Source of the DNA: a candidate division WWE3 bacterium
GTDB taxonomy: Bacteria > Patescibacteriota > WWE3 > UBA101185 > UBA10185
Reading direction: 5' to 3'
Assembly (NCBI GenBank): GCA_016182565.1
Contig: JACPGI010000004.1
Location: 1 to 40,320 of the forward strand
Length of the DNA: 40,320 nt
The translations under genes and the position numbers were made by a program. Under the pieces are notes generated by a model. It searched no databases and was not told where the DNA came from. It worked only from the letters and a program-made list of their open reading frames with translations. Position 1 is the stretch's first letter. Every line of letters begins with the position of its first letter. Of the stretch, positions 1 to 8,206 are shown piece by piece.

Positions 1-1911
1 ATGGTCGGAAAAGAAGTGCAGGAGTTAACAAGGACCTTTTTTGACTCACTAGCTGGGAAATATGACTTAGCAACTGGGTATGGGGCAAAACCAAAATCAG
101 ATGTGTTTAAGATTAGTTTTTCACAGGAGCAGGAGATAAAATCAATCGAAAATAAACTTTCCAAGATGGGTTTTACTATTTTAATTAGATTTATTTCTCA
201 TTCTGACAAAGAGGATAGAGCCGAAATCTTAATAAGATCCGCAATTGCATCTATGCAGCAGTTTTCAACTTCAAATCTAAATAGTTTTATTCCAAAAATT
301 AAGGGCCAGGATGAGTTTTTGTTTCAAGATTTCAAAAATAGGGTATTTGATGAGGAAAAAGGTTTTATTTTAAATATAGAAGAACTTGGAGCTATTTATC
401 ACTTACCTACAGCCCTTGTAGAGACCCCCGGAATGGAGTGGGTGGGATCTAAAAAAGCAGAACCGCCGTTTAATGTCCCAACAACCGATTGTACATATAT
501 TGGTTATACATCTTTTAGAGATCGCAAAATAAAATTTGGCATAAGTAATAAAGGGGACGACCGCGTAAGACATATGTATCTCATAGGTAAAAGTGGTACT
601 GGAAAATCTACTTATTTTAAGAATATGATTATCCAAGATATGGCAAATGGTTTTGGAGTTGGTGTTTTAGATCCGCACGGGGACTTGATAGAGGACATAC
701 TTGATTATATTCCAGACGACAGAATTAACGATGTAGTACTTGTGGACCCATCTGATACTGAGATGCCCGTTGGTATTAACCTTCTTGAGTTATCTGATAG
801 ATCCCAGAAGAATTTAATGGCATCGGCTCTCATATCTTCTATAAAATCCCAATTCGGATACTCATGGGGTCCAAGACTTGAGTATTTGCTAAACTATTGC
901 GTTTTGACACTTCTTGATGTCCCAGGAACTTCTATTCTTGGTATTACAAGACTCATGGCCGATCAGAATTATCAGAAATACATTCTCCATTTTGTAAAAG
1001 ACCCTGTTGTTATAGATTTTTGGGAAAAAGAATTTAAAGCCATGAAAGGCAACCAAAGACTTATTACAGAAGCAGTTGCTCCTATTGAAAACAAGATTAA
1101 TAGATTTTTGTCTTCTACTACGATTAGAAATATTGTGGGTCAGAAAAAATCAACTGTAGACATCTGGGATATCATGAACAGCAGTAAAATCCTTCTTTTG
1201 AATCTATCAAAAGGTAAAATAGGTCAAGATAACGCCAATTTACTTGGAGCTCTTCTTGTATCAAGAATTCAATTTATGACTATGCAAAGAGTAAAAATAC
1301 CAAACCCCCAGGATCGAAAGCCATTTTATCTATATGTAGACGAGTTCCAAAATTTTGCTGGTGGCGAGTTTGAATCTATATTATCTGAATCAAGAAAGTA
1401 TAAATTGGGTTTATATCTTACTCATCAATACACTAATCAGCTACCTGAAGAGCTTTTAAGCGCAGTATTTGGAAATGTCGGAACAATTGCTGCCTTTGGT
1501 GTTGGTGCCCCCGACGCAAAAATTTTGGAAACCGAATTTGCACCATACTTTGACCAGAATGATCTTATTTCATTACAAAAATTCCAAATTTATATGAAAC
1601 TTATGATCGATGGCCAGACATCAAAACCATTTTCAGCAGAAATATTTAGGCCGTGGTTGCCAGAAGATGCAATTGTTGCTAAAACAACAAATAAAGTACG
1701 TGCTATTGAAAATAGTAGGCAAACTTATGGTACGCCAAGGGATCATGTTGAGGAAAAAATTCGAAAATGGGTGGAATTTCCATTTGACAAAGGTAAGGCT
1801 GTTGCCAGAGAATATAACAATAAAGATAAGGAAGCTAAGGCTAATTTGTTAGAGACTTCAAATGCTACGGATGATATTGATTATAATGAAGATATAATGA
1901 GTCGTATTTAA
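1..1911 (+). CDS. VirD4/TraG-like type IV coupling ATPase (left end cut)
   Basis: A P-loop ATPase of the HerA/VirD4/TraG superfamily, which pumps DNA or protein substrates at the membrane. Walker A is GKSGTGKST at residues 196-204, DPHGD follows at 224-228, and the Walker B region YLYVDEF lies at 443-449. An SESRKYKLGLYLTHQ stretch fits the sensor/TraM-recognition part of the family. The reading frame is open at base 1, and no membrane segment is seen in the first 190 residues. Family members in this group usually carry more sequence in front, so the first ATG is probably internal and the gene partial. The C-terminal 60 or so residues are charged and look disordered. The next gene starts 25 bases downstream and is probably co-transcribed. 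The ATPase family is certain; a role in conjugation is not shown, because no relaxase or VirB genes are in view. Confidence 0.85.
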   Translation: MVGKEVQELTRTFFDSLAGKYDLATGYGAKPKSDVFKISFSQEQEIKSIENKLSKMGFTILIRFISHSDKEDRAEILIRSAIASMQQFSTSNLNSFIPKIKGQDEFLFQDFKNRVFDEEKGFILNIEELGAIYHLPTALVETPGMEWVGSKKAEPPFNVPTTDCTYIGYTSFRDRKIKFGISNKGDDRVRHMYLIGKSGTGKSTYFKNMIIQDMANGFGVGVLDPHGDLIEDILDYIPDDRINDVVLVDPSDTEMPVGINLLELSDRSQKNLMASALISSIKSQFGYSWGPRLEYLLNYCVLTLLDVPGTSILGITRLMADQNYQKYILHFVKDPVVIDFWEKEFKAMKGNQRLITEAVAPIENKINRFLSSTTIRNIVGQKKSTVDIWDIMNSSKILLLNLSKGKIGQDNANLLGALLVSRIQFMTMQRVKIPNPQDRKPFYLYVDEFQNFAGGEFESILSESRKYKLGLYLTHQYTNQLPEELLSAVFGNVGTIAAFGVGAPDAKILETEFAPYFDQNDLISLQKFQIYMKLMIDGQTSKPFSAEIFRPWLPEDAIVAKTTNKVRAIENSRQTYGTPRDHVEEKIRKWVEFPFDKGKAVAREYNNKDKEAKANLLETSNATDDIDYNEDIMSRI

Positions 1912-1936
1912 GTTAATAAATTAAGAAAAGGACCAA

Positions 1937-2881
1937 ATGAGTCTGAACGAAAATCGCGTAAGAAACATACAAAATCTTGTACAAAATGCTGAGAGGGATT
2001 TAAGAAAAGCTGTGAGTATGCTTGAAGCATTACTTAAGGAGCCAAGAAATGAGTTTGAAGATATTCCTGGCATAATGGGGGTGTATGACGGGGCTCACAT
2101 GATATGTTCGGATGGTAAATCTTTTGATGTTAATCCAAATTATGCTGCCAAGTCCATGCTTGTCGTAGGTGATAATTTAAAAATGATTGATGAGGCAGGT
2201 AAGCAGATTTTTAAACAAGTTTCCAAAGTTGATCGAAAAAAATTATCAGGTATTTTAAACAAAAAGGAAGGTTCATGGTATGCGCTTACCGATGCCGGAT
2301 CTTATAAGTTACTTGATGCGGCAGTTGAATTTAGAAGGAGACAGATAAATGATGAGATTGAGGTTTTGATACCCGAAAATATGTTAAATGTAGAGTTTGC
2401 AGCACTTGAAAAATTGGCAAAGGAGGATAACAGGCCGATTATTGATGAAGAGAAGGCTGCTAAGTATTTGGCTGAGAAAAATAGAGCTTTGACTGGGGAC
2501 GCTTCTTTTGTCTCACACAACACCCGTACCTCTCGTGATGGGGAGCATGAAAAGACGGTGTCAAAATCAAAATCAGCTCAAGAAACCTTAGAAAAATCTG
2601 AAGGCGTAAAATTAAAAATGCCAAAGCTAACCACCAGCCGATCAAGAACTTCAGATAGTTCTAGAAGCCCCAAGAGTAACCCCGCAAGGCCCGAAAGCAG
2701 GAAAAGTGTCTCAAGAGATGCAGATGGAACTTCAAGAGGTGTGAGACACTCTGACAGTTCAAGAGCTACCCCCTCAAGAATAGGAACTAGAGGAGAAAAT
2801 GTGGATACAAGACAGGTTGATGAGTCACAAGCTAAAACAGCTTCTGTACAGTCAATTTTAGAGGATGATGATTTAGTTTAA
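1937..2881 (+). CDS. Conserved-looking protein with disordered Ser/Arg-rich tail, function unknown
   Basis: A 314-residue protein I do not recognise. Residues 1-35 form a charged amphipathic helix that could be a coiled coil. Residues 45-175 look like a folded domain, with a YDGAHMICSDGKSFDVNPNY stretch near 50-70 and a charged helical end. From about 195 onward the sequence is low-complexity and rich in Ser, Arg, Lys and Pro, suggesting a disordered, basic, possibly nucleic-acid-binding tail. A weak Shine-Dalgarno (AAGG, about nine bases before the ATG) precedes it. It follows the VirD4/TraG-like ATPase by 25 bases on the same strand, so it may be a partner or substrate of that ATPase, which is inference only. 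No signal peptide or membrane helix is visible. Confidence 0.7.
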   Translation: MSLNENRVRNIQNLVQNAERDLRKAVSMLEALLKEPRNEFEDIPGIMGVYDGAHMICSDGKSFDVNPNYAAKSMLVVGDNLKMIDEAGKQIFKQVSKVDRKKLSGILNKKEGSWYALTDAGSYKLLDAAVEFRRRQINDEIEVLIPENMLNVEFAALEKLAKEDNRPIIDEEKAAKYLAEKNRALTGDASFVSHNTRTSRDGEHEKTVSKSKSAQETLEKSEGVKLKMPKLTTSRSRTSDSSRSPKSNPARPESRKSVSRDADGTSRGVRHSDSSRATPSRIGTRGENVDTRQVDESQAKTASVQSILEDDDLV

Positions 2882-2889
2882 GCCAATCC

Positions 2890-3555
2890 TTATTCTTCTT
2901 CAGTGTTTTCTTCATCTTCATCTAAAGAGTCTTTTTTCATGTAAGGCTTAACATCTTGCTTACTTGCTTTAAATATGGCTTTTTCAGCTCTGAATAATAG
3001 GACAGCTTCTTTTTCTTTACCGTGGCTAAATTCCACTGTAACTTTTATTTTTAATTCTTTTGCTTGATGTAACTTAAGTACAAGAGGGGATTCGATTATC
3101 CCAATTAATTTATCGTCTTTATAAATATTTGCGGATGTTTTATTTAATTTGTAAAGGAGCCCATCGCCTTTGACAAAGCTTTCGGCAAACACCCTAGACC
3201 CCGTGATTGAGATTTTTTCTTCGGTTGATGTGCCCGGTTCCTTTACTAGTTTTTTTGAAGTTTCAGCACCAACCAATTTTTCTACTTTGTGTGTTTTGGC
3301 AAGTTCGAGGTTTTTTTTCACTATAGAGTTTATAGGATCTAGTTTTAAAGCTTTCTTAAACAGTTTTTCGGCTTCTTTAAAGTCCTTTAATTGCAGATTG
3401 GCAAGTCCCATCCTTGTAAGTGCTCTTACATTCTCTGGTTCAAAGTCAATAATTTCTTTATTAATTTTTATTGCGTCTTTCCATTTACCAAGAAGGGCAA
3501 AATTAATTGCTTTTTGTTCAAGGGCTTTAATATTAGGTTTAGCTATAATTTCCAT
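2890..3555 (-). CDS. TPR-repeat protein
   Basis: A 221-residue protein with two tetratricopeptide repeats (about residues 10-43 and 44-77), showing the A-x-x-x-G-x-x-x-x-A pattern and the consensus-like RMGLANLQLKDFKEAEKLF. A beta-rich C-terminal domain follows (about 120-200), then a very acidic tail. TPRs mediate protein-protein contacts; the partner is unknown. I chose the ATG at 3555 over the longer open frame from 3597. In front of 3555 there is TTGACT (3590-3585 on the minus strand) and an AT-rich -10-like stretch ending just before the start codon. The longer version would run over the promoter space shared with the divergent yebC gene. No signal peptide is seen, so it is probably cytoplasmic. 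Confidence 0.75.
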   Translation of the reverse strand: MEIIAKPNIKALEQKAINFALLGKWKDAIKINKEIIDFEPENVRALTRMGLANLQLKDFKEAEKLFKKALKLDPINSIVKKNLELAKTHKVEKLVGAETSKKLVKEPGTSTEEKISITGSRVFAESFVKGDGLLYKLNKTSANIYKDDKLIGIIESPLVLKLHQAKELKIKVTVEFSHGKEKEAVLLFRAEKAIFKASKQDVKPYMKKDSLDEDEENTEEE

Positions 3556-3617
3556 GCTTAAAAAATTAACAGATCTCAAATATAAGTCAACTACCAATTA
3601 ATATTTTTGACCTTCTA

Positions 3618-3626
3618 TGCTACCAT
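3618..3626 (+). promoter_or_regulatory. Extended -10 promoter of yebC, leaderless
   Basis: TG-c-TACCAT forms an extended -10 element. It ends six bases before the ATG at 3633, so transcription should begin at or within a base of the start codon. There is no Shine-Dalgarno and no room for one. Confidence 0.6.
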
Positions 3627-3632
3627 TACAGC

Positions 3633-4199
3633 ATGTCAGGACACTCCAAATGGCACAACATTAAGCGAAAAAAAGAGATAACTGATGCTAAAAGGGGAAA
3701 AATATTCTCAAAAATTAGTCGACTTATAACTGTAGCTACAAGAGAAAAAGGTAGTGATATTGAGACAAATCCCTCGTTAAGACTCGCTGTTGAAAAAGCC
3801 AAAGAAGCTAAAATGCCAAAGGAAAACATTGATAGGGCTATTTTAAAGGGAAGTGGTGGGGGTAAAGGGGAGGTATACGAGGAGGTAATATATGAGGGGT
3901 ACGGACCTGAAGGAGTTGCATTTTTAGTTAAAGGTTTTACTGACAATAGAAATAGGACAGTTGCTGAAATAAGACTTTTGTTTGACAGGGCTGGTGGCTC
4001 ACTTGGTGCAACAGGCAGTACTGCGTATATTTTTGGAGCCGACCCCGAAAATCCCATGTTTGAAATAGAGGTAGATGATGCCAAGAAAGCCAAAGATTTG
4101 TTTGACCTTGTTGAAAAACTTGAGGAACAGGATGATATTCAAGAAGTTTTTGCTAATTTTACAGTTTCCGATGGGTTGGAAGGTCAACTACAAAAATGA
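3633..4199 (+). CDS. yebC: YebC/PmpR family translation or transcription factor, short form
   Basis: It begins MSGHSKWHNIKRKK, the hallmark of the YebC/TACO1 family, and continues with the KMPKENIDRAILKG and EGYGPEGVAFLV motifs. Members bind nucleic acid; some act as transcription regulators, and recent work links the family to relief of ribosome stalling at proline stretches. At 188 residues it is much shorter than the usual 240-250. The N-terminal and first core domains are intact, but after GSTAYIF (about residue 133) the sequence goes almost directly to the final strands, so most of one domain is missing. The stop overlaps the next start (ATGA at 4196-4199), indicating translational coupling. 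The upstream -10 implies a leaderless transcript. Confidence 0.92.
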   Translation: MSGHSKWHNIKRKKEITDAKRGKIFSKISRLITVATREKGSDIETNPSLRLAVEKAKEAKMPKENIDRAILKGSGGGKGEVYEEVIYEGYGPEGVAFLVKGFTDNRNRTVAEIRLLFDRAGGSLGATGSTAYIFGADPENPMFEIEVDDAKKAKDLFDLVEKLEEQDDIQEVFANFTVSDGLEGQLQK

Positions 4200-5038
4200 A
4201 TACATTAAAAAAATTTAAAATATCTTTCACAAAACGCCACAAATATATTTTGGTATCATTTCTTAGCTTTGTTGGTCTTAGTATATATGCCTTTGGTGGT
4301 AGGGGATTTACTTGGTTAGGGATTTTGATTTGTTTACTCACCGCTTTAGTAGTATTTCCTTACATCCAATACTCTAATTTAACTATAAATTCGATGCGGT
4401 TAAGGCATTTTGTTTCTGAATCTTATTTTATGGTTATTTTATTACCATTTACTTTGGAGTTAGGTGGGGTTTTTGCTCTTTATAGTTTCCCTAGTTTAAG
4501 TCTTACTGCAAAAATTGGTGGTCTTTTGATTATAACTACCCTAATGTATCTTTTATCCCTAGTCCTAAATATAATTTTAGTTGTATTTGAGAAAGAGGAG
4601 ACTATACCACTATTTCGTGTAGCTTCAACATGGATTCAAATTTTAGCGGTTATTATTGCTATACCATTGTTTTCAGGATTTTTTAAACTTGCATATAATG
4701 GTTTTGTTCAAAGCTTTCTAGTTGGTGTACTTTCAGTATTATTTACAATTTTATTTCTTTGGGTAGTAGACCTTGATCCTGAAATACCACCAATAAATAG
4801 GGGAGAGCGGATTATATTAAGTTTGATTGGCGGATTTGTTGCATTTAGTCTTAGTTTATCAGTTTCTTTTGTGTCAACTGAGGCGTTTCTACGTGCACTA
4901 TTATGTTCCTCAAGTATGATGTCATTACAAAGCTATCTACATTTGCACTATAAAAATTTAGTAACTAAAAAACTTGTAATTGAATATGCTCTAATAACTT
5001 TAACCTTTCTTTTTATAGTATTGGTTTTTAATTCCTAA
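4196..5038 (+). CDS. Polytopic membrane protein, unknown function
   Basis: A 280-residue protein with about eight hydrophobic helices and only short charged loops (for example EKEETIP near 142 and DLDPEIPPINRGER near 190). The N-terminus KKFKISFTKRHK is positive and should stay in the cytoplasm. I do not recognise a family motif. It starts inside the yebC stop codon (ATGA overlap), so it is translated from the yebC mRNA. The coupling suggests a conserved gene pair but says nothing specific about function. Confidence 0.8.
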   Translation: MNTLKKFKISFTKRHKYILVSFLSFVGLSIYAFGGRGFTWLGILICLLTALVVFPYIQYSNLTINSMRLRHFVSESYFMVILLPFTLELGGVFALYSFPSLSLTAKIGGLLIITTLMYLLSLVLNIILVVFEKEETIPLFRVASTWIQILAVIIAIPLFSGFFKLAYNGFVQSFLVGVLSVLFTILFLWVVDLDPEIPPINRGERIILSLIGGFVAFSLSLSVSFVSTEAFLRALLCSSSMMSLQSYLHLHYKNLVTKKLVIEYALITLTFLFIVLVFNS

Positions 5039-5781
5039 ATTAATCTTAATATAGATTTGGACATTGAAGGTGGGGGATTAAAACAGGGGAGGAATGTACC
5101 CAAATTATCACCCTATAGTAATAAAGTGCTAAATATTATTGTACGTTTGTCATATTTTCCTGGGGGGAGAATTGTCATAATGATATATGAAAGCCTTTTG
5201 TGGTAAGGTTTTGCAGATTATTCGGTTGAGGAATTCTTGGCTGAGATGGTTGGGGTGGGGCTGTCATACTTTAGCAGGTTATGTTTGTCATATTTTCGTT
5301 AATCGTGTGGATAACTATATGCGGAGTATGGCTTCAAGAGGCTTCAATTATTTAAGCAATAATTGTGTAATTTAATAAATAAAATAAATTAATAGCTAGG
5401 TAATATGTGTTTAATTAATTTGATTTAAGCTAATTATTTTATTTATACCCCCTATTTTAGTAGATCTTGGTGTTTATCGGTTTAGATCACTTAAGATGTC
5501 GTTAAACATACATTATACGACGTTTGTGATGTACCCAAATATTACTTCCCTGCTTTTATTGGGTATTTGAAGTTAGCGACAACTAATTTAATCTCCCATT
5601 TATTTTAATTGTTTCAAATTAAATTTTGATCTTCTTCTGCTCTGCCCTATTTTATTTCTAGCTTTGTAAACAACAATATCCACATAAGTTTCAGTTACCG
5701 ATTTGTTGTTTAGGTTTTTGCGTCCTGCTTAACTTTGCGCTACAATGGCAAAAATCCATTAATTTCCCCTTGGAGAGACGA
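5039..5781. other. 743-base non-coding stretch with short direct repeats
   Basis: No convincing gene is seen. The 15-mer GTTTGTCATATTTTC occurs at 5145-5159 and 5283-5297, and its core TGTCATA also occurs at 5173-5179 and 5262-5268. ATGTACCCAAAT occurs at 5096-5107 and 5530-5541. The right end carries a -10-like TACAAT near 5741 and a GGAG Shine-Dalgarno for the next gene. A 62-codon open frame at 5187-5375 has no ribosome site and an unlikely composition. The stretch could hold an untranslated RNA or regulatory sites. Confidence 0.55.
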
Positions 5782-6186
5782 ATGAAAACAACTAATAAGT
5801 CAAGTTTTAGTCTGCTAACACTGTGGTTTATATTAGTGACCTTATTATGGTTGCCGTTTGCCGCGGTGGGCAAGGTGCCTTTTGCTTATTTGGTGCTGGG
5901 TATGAATTTCCTTGGTTTAGCGACAGTTGCACTTGCCGCACTAGTGGCGTTCATATTGTGCAACTCAGCGCTAAACACATTAGACATACTGGGTATGAAG
6001 TTTGAGGTAATAAAAGAGGATACACCATTCCTTATGTTACTTCTTACTTTTTTGGTATACGTTGCAATACTGTTTGTGAGTTTGGAACTTAATTTGGTCG
6101 TACAGTTAATATTACTGATTTTGTGGGAGTACCTTAAGTATTTAAAAATCGGCTTAAGTGTAACTTTTGTCAAAACCCACAGGTAA
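5782..6186 (+). CDS. Small four-helix membrane protein, unknown
   Basis: A 134-residue orphan. Hydrophobic segments lie at about residues 10-30, 36-62, 85-102 and 103-118, with a short basic C-terminus ending KTHR. The start is the ATG at 5782, which has GGAGAG eight bases upstream; the in-frame TTG at 5770 lies before that site and is rejected. A TACAAT -10 near 5741 gives a leader of roughly 30 bases, unlike the leaderless genes nearby. A 13-bp hairpin follows ten bases after the stop. The gene thus has its own promoter, ribosome site and 3' hairpin, like the other orphans in this region. Function cannot be assigned. Confidence 0.65.
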   Translation: MKTTNKSSFSLLTLWFILVTLLWLPFAAVGKVPFAYLVLGMNFLGLATVALAALVAFILCNSALNTLDILGMKFEVIKEDTPFLMLLLTFLVYVAILFVSLELNLVVQLILLILWEYLKYLKIGLSVTFVKTHR

Positions 6187-6196
6187 ATGCAAATCA

Positions 6197-6233
6197 CATC
6201 GGATTTTCCTCCCACCACAGGGAAAATCCGATG
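6197..6233 (+). terminator. 13-bp perfect hairpin after the small membrane-protein gene
   Basis: Arms 6197-6209 (CATCGGATTTTCC) and 6221-6233 are perfectly complementary around an 11-base loop. There is no T tract after it, so it may stabilise the 3' end instead of being a classical Rho-independent terminator. Confidence 0.55.
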
Positions 6234-6313
6234 CTAACCCCCACAATGCCCTACAATCAATTTTATTCTTTGAGATGACTTTAACCTTACATTTTCCTGC
6301 CGAACTTTTAGTG

Positions 6314-6319
6314 TATACT
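6314..6319 (+). promoter_or_regulatory. -10 box of the recombinase gene, leaderless
   Basis: TATACT ends six bases before the ATG at 6326. With a normal start-site distance the mRNA begins at the start codon. This argues for 6326 and against the longer open frame that begins at 6167. Confidence 0.6.
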
Positions 6320-6325
6320 AGTCAC

Positions 6326-7285
6326 ATGACATTGGATAAGTTACTTGTTAAGTATTTGGAGTTCTGTGAAATAGAAAAAAACCTCACCCAAAGTACTATA
6401 AAGATGTATCATTTTTATCTTTCTGATTTTTTTGATTTTTTGATAGACTCTGTGCATAAGAAAAATATAACTGAAATCGATTTGACTGAAGAGAATATCA
6501 GAAAATACAGACTTGCCTTAAATCGCCGAATAAGTTTGAAATCTCACGAGGAGTATAAAAAATCCACCCAAAAGACATTTCTTATTGCAGTACGTGCTTT
6601 TCTTAAGTACTTGATTGTGGAAGAACATCTAAAGGTCGTAAATCCTGAGCAGATACTTCTAGGTAAAGATGAAGCAAGAGTGCCAAAAGTGTTAAATGAT
6701 GATCAAATGCAAGGGCTTTTTTCTGTCCAAAACCTTAATAAAAAGTCTGGTTTAAGGGACAGATCCTTAATGGAAACACTTTTTAGTACCGGCCTTCGTG
6801 TCAGCGAACTTGTTAATTTGAACATTGATGACATAAATTTAAAAACCGGTGAGTTTGTCGTTGTAGGTAAGGGTCGTAAGGTGCGAACTGTGTATTTAAG
6901 TGACAATGCACGAAAATGGTTGCGACAGTATATTACAACAAGACACGATTCCTATAAACCGTTATTTCTGCGTTACAGCGGTAAAAAAATGGTTGCAGAC
7001 GATTTTGATGGTGAGAGTTTACGACTTACATCAAGGAGTATCCAAAGGTTAGTTAAAAAATATATTATGAGGGCTGGAATTTCTGTTGATGCAACTCCTC
7101 ACACACTTCGTCATACTTTTGCCACCGGACTACTTCGTGAGGGAGCTGACTTAAGGTCTGTTCAGGAGCTTCTAGGCCATTCAAATGTATCAACTACCCA
7201 AATATACACCCATGTCACAAATAAGCAGTTAAAGGATATCCATACGAAATTTCATAAAGACTTAGAAGACCAACCTATCGACTAA
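6326..7285 (+). CDS. xerC: XerC/XerD-type tyrosine recombinase
   Basis: A site-specific recombinase of the phage-integrase family, 319 residues, close to the usual 300 for Xer proteins. The N-terminal SAM-like core-binding domain spans about residues 1-105. The catalytic domain shows STGLRVSELV (first Arg), the Lys-bearing VVGKGRKVRTV hairpin, HTLRHTFATGLL (His and Arg), LLGHSNVSTTQIYTH (His) and the nucleophile Tyr294. All active-site positions are present. It probably resolves chromosome dimers at a dif site, the usual job of a lone Xer protein in small genomes. XerC and XerD cannot be told apart from sequence alone. The upstream frame from 6167 crosses the hairpin of the preceding gene and is not coding. 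Confidence 0.88.
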   Translation: MTLDKLLVKYLEFCEIEKNLTQSTIKMYHFYLSDFFDFLIDSVHKKNITEIDLTEENIRKYRLALNRRISLKSHEEYKKSTQKTFLIAVRAFLKYLIVEEHLKVVNPEQILLGKDEARVPKVLNDDQMQGLFSVQNLNKKSGLRDRSLMETLFSTGLRVSELVNLNIDDINLKTGEFVVVGKGRKVRTVYLSDNARKWLRQYITTRHDSYKPLFLRYSGKKMVADDFDGESLRLTSRSIQRLVKKYIMRAGISVDATPHTLRHTFATGLLREGADLRSVQELLGHSNVSTTQIYTHVTNKQLKDIHTKFHKDLEDQPID

Positions 7286-7453
7286 GACTAGTTTCCTTGA
7301 TCCTATTGTTAATTTTTATACATGTTCCTGTGTAAAACTTTTATCTAACACTCCCTGACAACAGTAACCTGATGCGAAGTACCCAAATTTATGGTAAAAG
7401 TAAATTTGATAAGCATGTAATGTAACATCCATAAAATCTACAGGAGATAAACT

Positions 7454-7870
7454 ATGAACACCCCCAAATCGTTGTTTTTAATTCCATGGTACTGGTGGCT
7501 TGCCCCAGGTATTCGGTTGGTTAATACAGTTGGAAAAACGCAATTTATCCAACACATCACGTCTGGGAAGCGGGTTTCAATCAGCCGAAAAAGTCATTCC
7601 GACGACATTTTTCTATGGGCGCGGCACTTTTGGACATTTTGGGATGGGCACATGGTGGAAGTTCTCTTGAAAGTAGAGGGAAAAATTGCCTGGTATTACC
7701 TTGTGTGCCCATTAAATGAGTTAGTCCGCGAAATGGATTGCGCCTTTAGCGCACAGGCACATATGGTCTTGCGGCTTTGGGCAATAAGAGATTTGCCTGA
7801 AGGTTTAAAGGGGTCCCGCCTTATCCAACTTCACCCAGACGACAGCCTGGTCAGACGAGTCCGTTGGTAA
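7454..7870 (+). CDS. Trp-rich orphan protein, unknown
   Basis: A 138-residue protein with nine tryptophans, including IPWYWWLAPG near the start and HFWTFWDGHM near residue 60. It has no clear signal peptide and no long membrane helix. AGGAGA lies seven bases before the ATG, a good Shine-Dalgarno, with TAATGT or TAAAAT further up as possible -10 boxes. The composition looks richer in G+C than the core genes. I recognise no family. A 51-codon membrane-peptide frame begins 29 bases after the stop, and both lie in front of a strong terminator, so they may form a two-gene unit. Confidence 0.6.
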   Translation: MNTPKSLFLIPWYWWLAPGIRLVNTVGKTQFIQHITSGKRVSISRKSHSDDIFLWARHFWTFWDGHMVEVLLKVEGKIAWYYLVCPLNELVREMDCAFSAQAHMVLRLWAIRDLPEGLKGSRLIQLHPDDSLVRRVRW

Positions 7871-7899
7871 TTGTAACGGCTAATTATGGGTAATCTCCA

Positions 7900-8055
7900 A
7901 TGGCAACTCACTCCCCAAGGAAGGTTAAATGGAACCCAATTATTAAATATGTGTTTCAAATATTCTGCAATTTTGTTTTGCGTACTTTGGTCACATTTTT
8001 AATTGGGGTTATCTGTGCCATTATCTTAATTCTTTGGATCATGGCAAATATATAA
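7900..8055 (+). CDS. Possible 51-residue single-pass membrane peptide
   Basis: The short frame reads MATHSPRKVKWNPIIK, then a long hydrophobic stretch from about residue 17 to 49, ending ILILWIMANI. A basic, hydrophilic head followed by one membrane helix is the pattern of a small type II membrane peptide. The stop lies seven bases before a classical terminator, exactly where a terminal gene should end. No good Shine-Dalgarno precedes the ATG, which lowers confidence. Composition and position support coding; function is unknown. Confidence 0.45.
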   Translation: MATHSPRKVKWNPIIKYVFQIFCNFVLRTLVTFLIGVICAIILILWIMANI

Positions 8056-8061
8056 AGAAAG

Positions 8062-8092
8062 AAACCCCCTCTAGTTTGTCTGGGGGTTTTTT
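8062..8092 (+). terminator. Rho-independent terminator
   Basis: AAACCCCC (8062-8069) pairs with GGGGGTTT (8082-8089) around a 12-base loop, followed by a run of six T. It ends the unit 7454-8055. Confidence 0.88.
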
Positions 8093-8206
8093 GTTAAGTA
8101 AGTATCTTACTGGGTTGTTTCGTTGCATTTTAAAATAGTGTAGTAACCTATCCCAATTTGTGTTATTGGTTTGTATAAGAACAACAAGAAAAAAGGAGAC
8201 TGTACT

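Noticed and set aside
5096..5134. Short frame beginning MYPN after a purine-rich stretch, with a similar start at 5530
   Set aside because: Only 12-13 codons each; the similarity comes from the shared DNA 12-mer, and the purine run is too close to the ATG.
5187..5375. 62-codon frame in the long non-coding stretch
   Set aside because: No ribosome site, overlaps the TGTCATA repeats, and the protein looks like random translation.
5039..5781. A tRNA or other standard RNA gene in the long gap
   Set aside because: No T-loop GTTCRA-type motif with matching acceptor arms was found on either strand.
6167..6325. N-terminal extension of the Xer recombinase
   Set aside because: It translates the hairpin and promoter between the genes; the normal protein starts at 6326.
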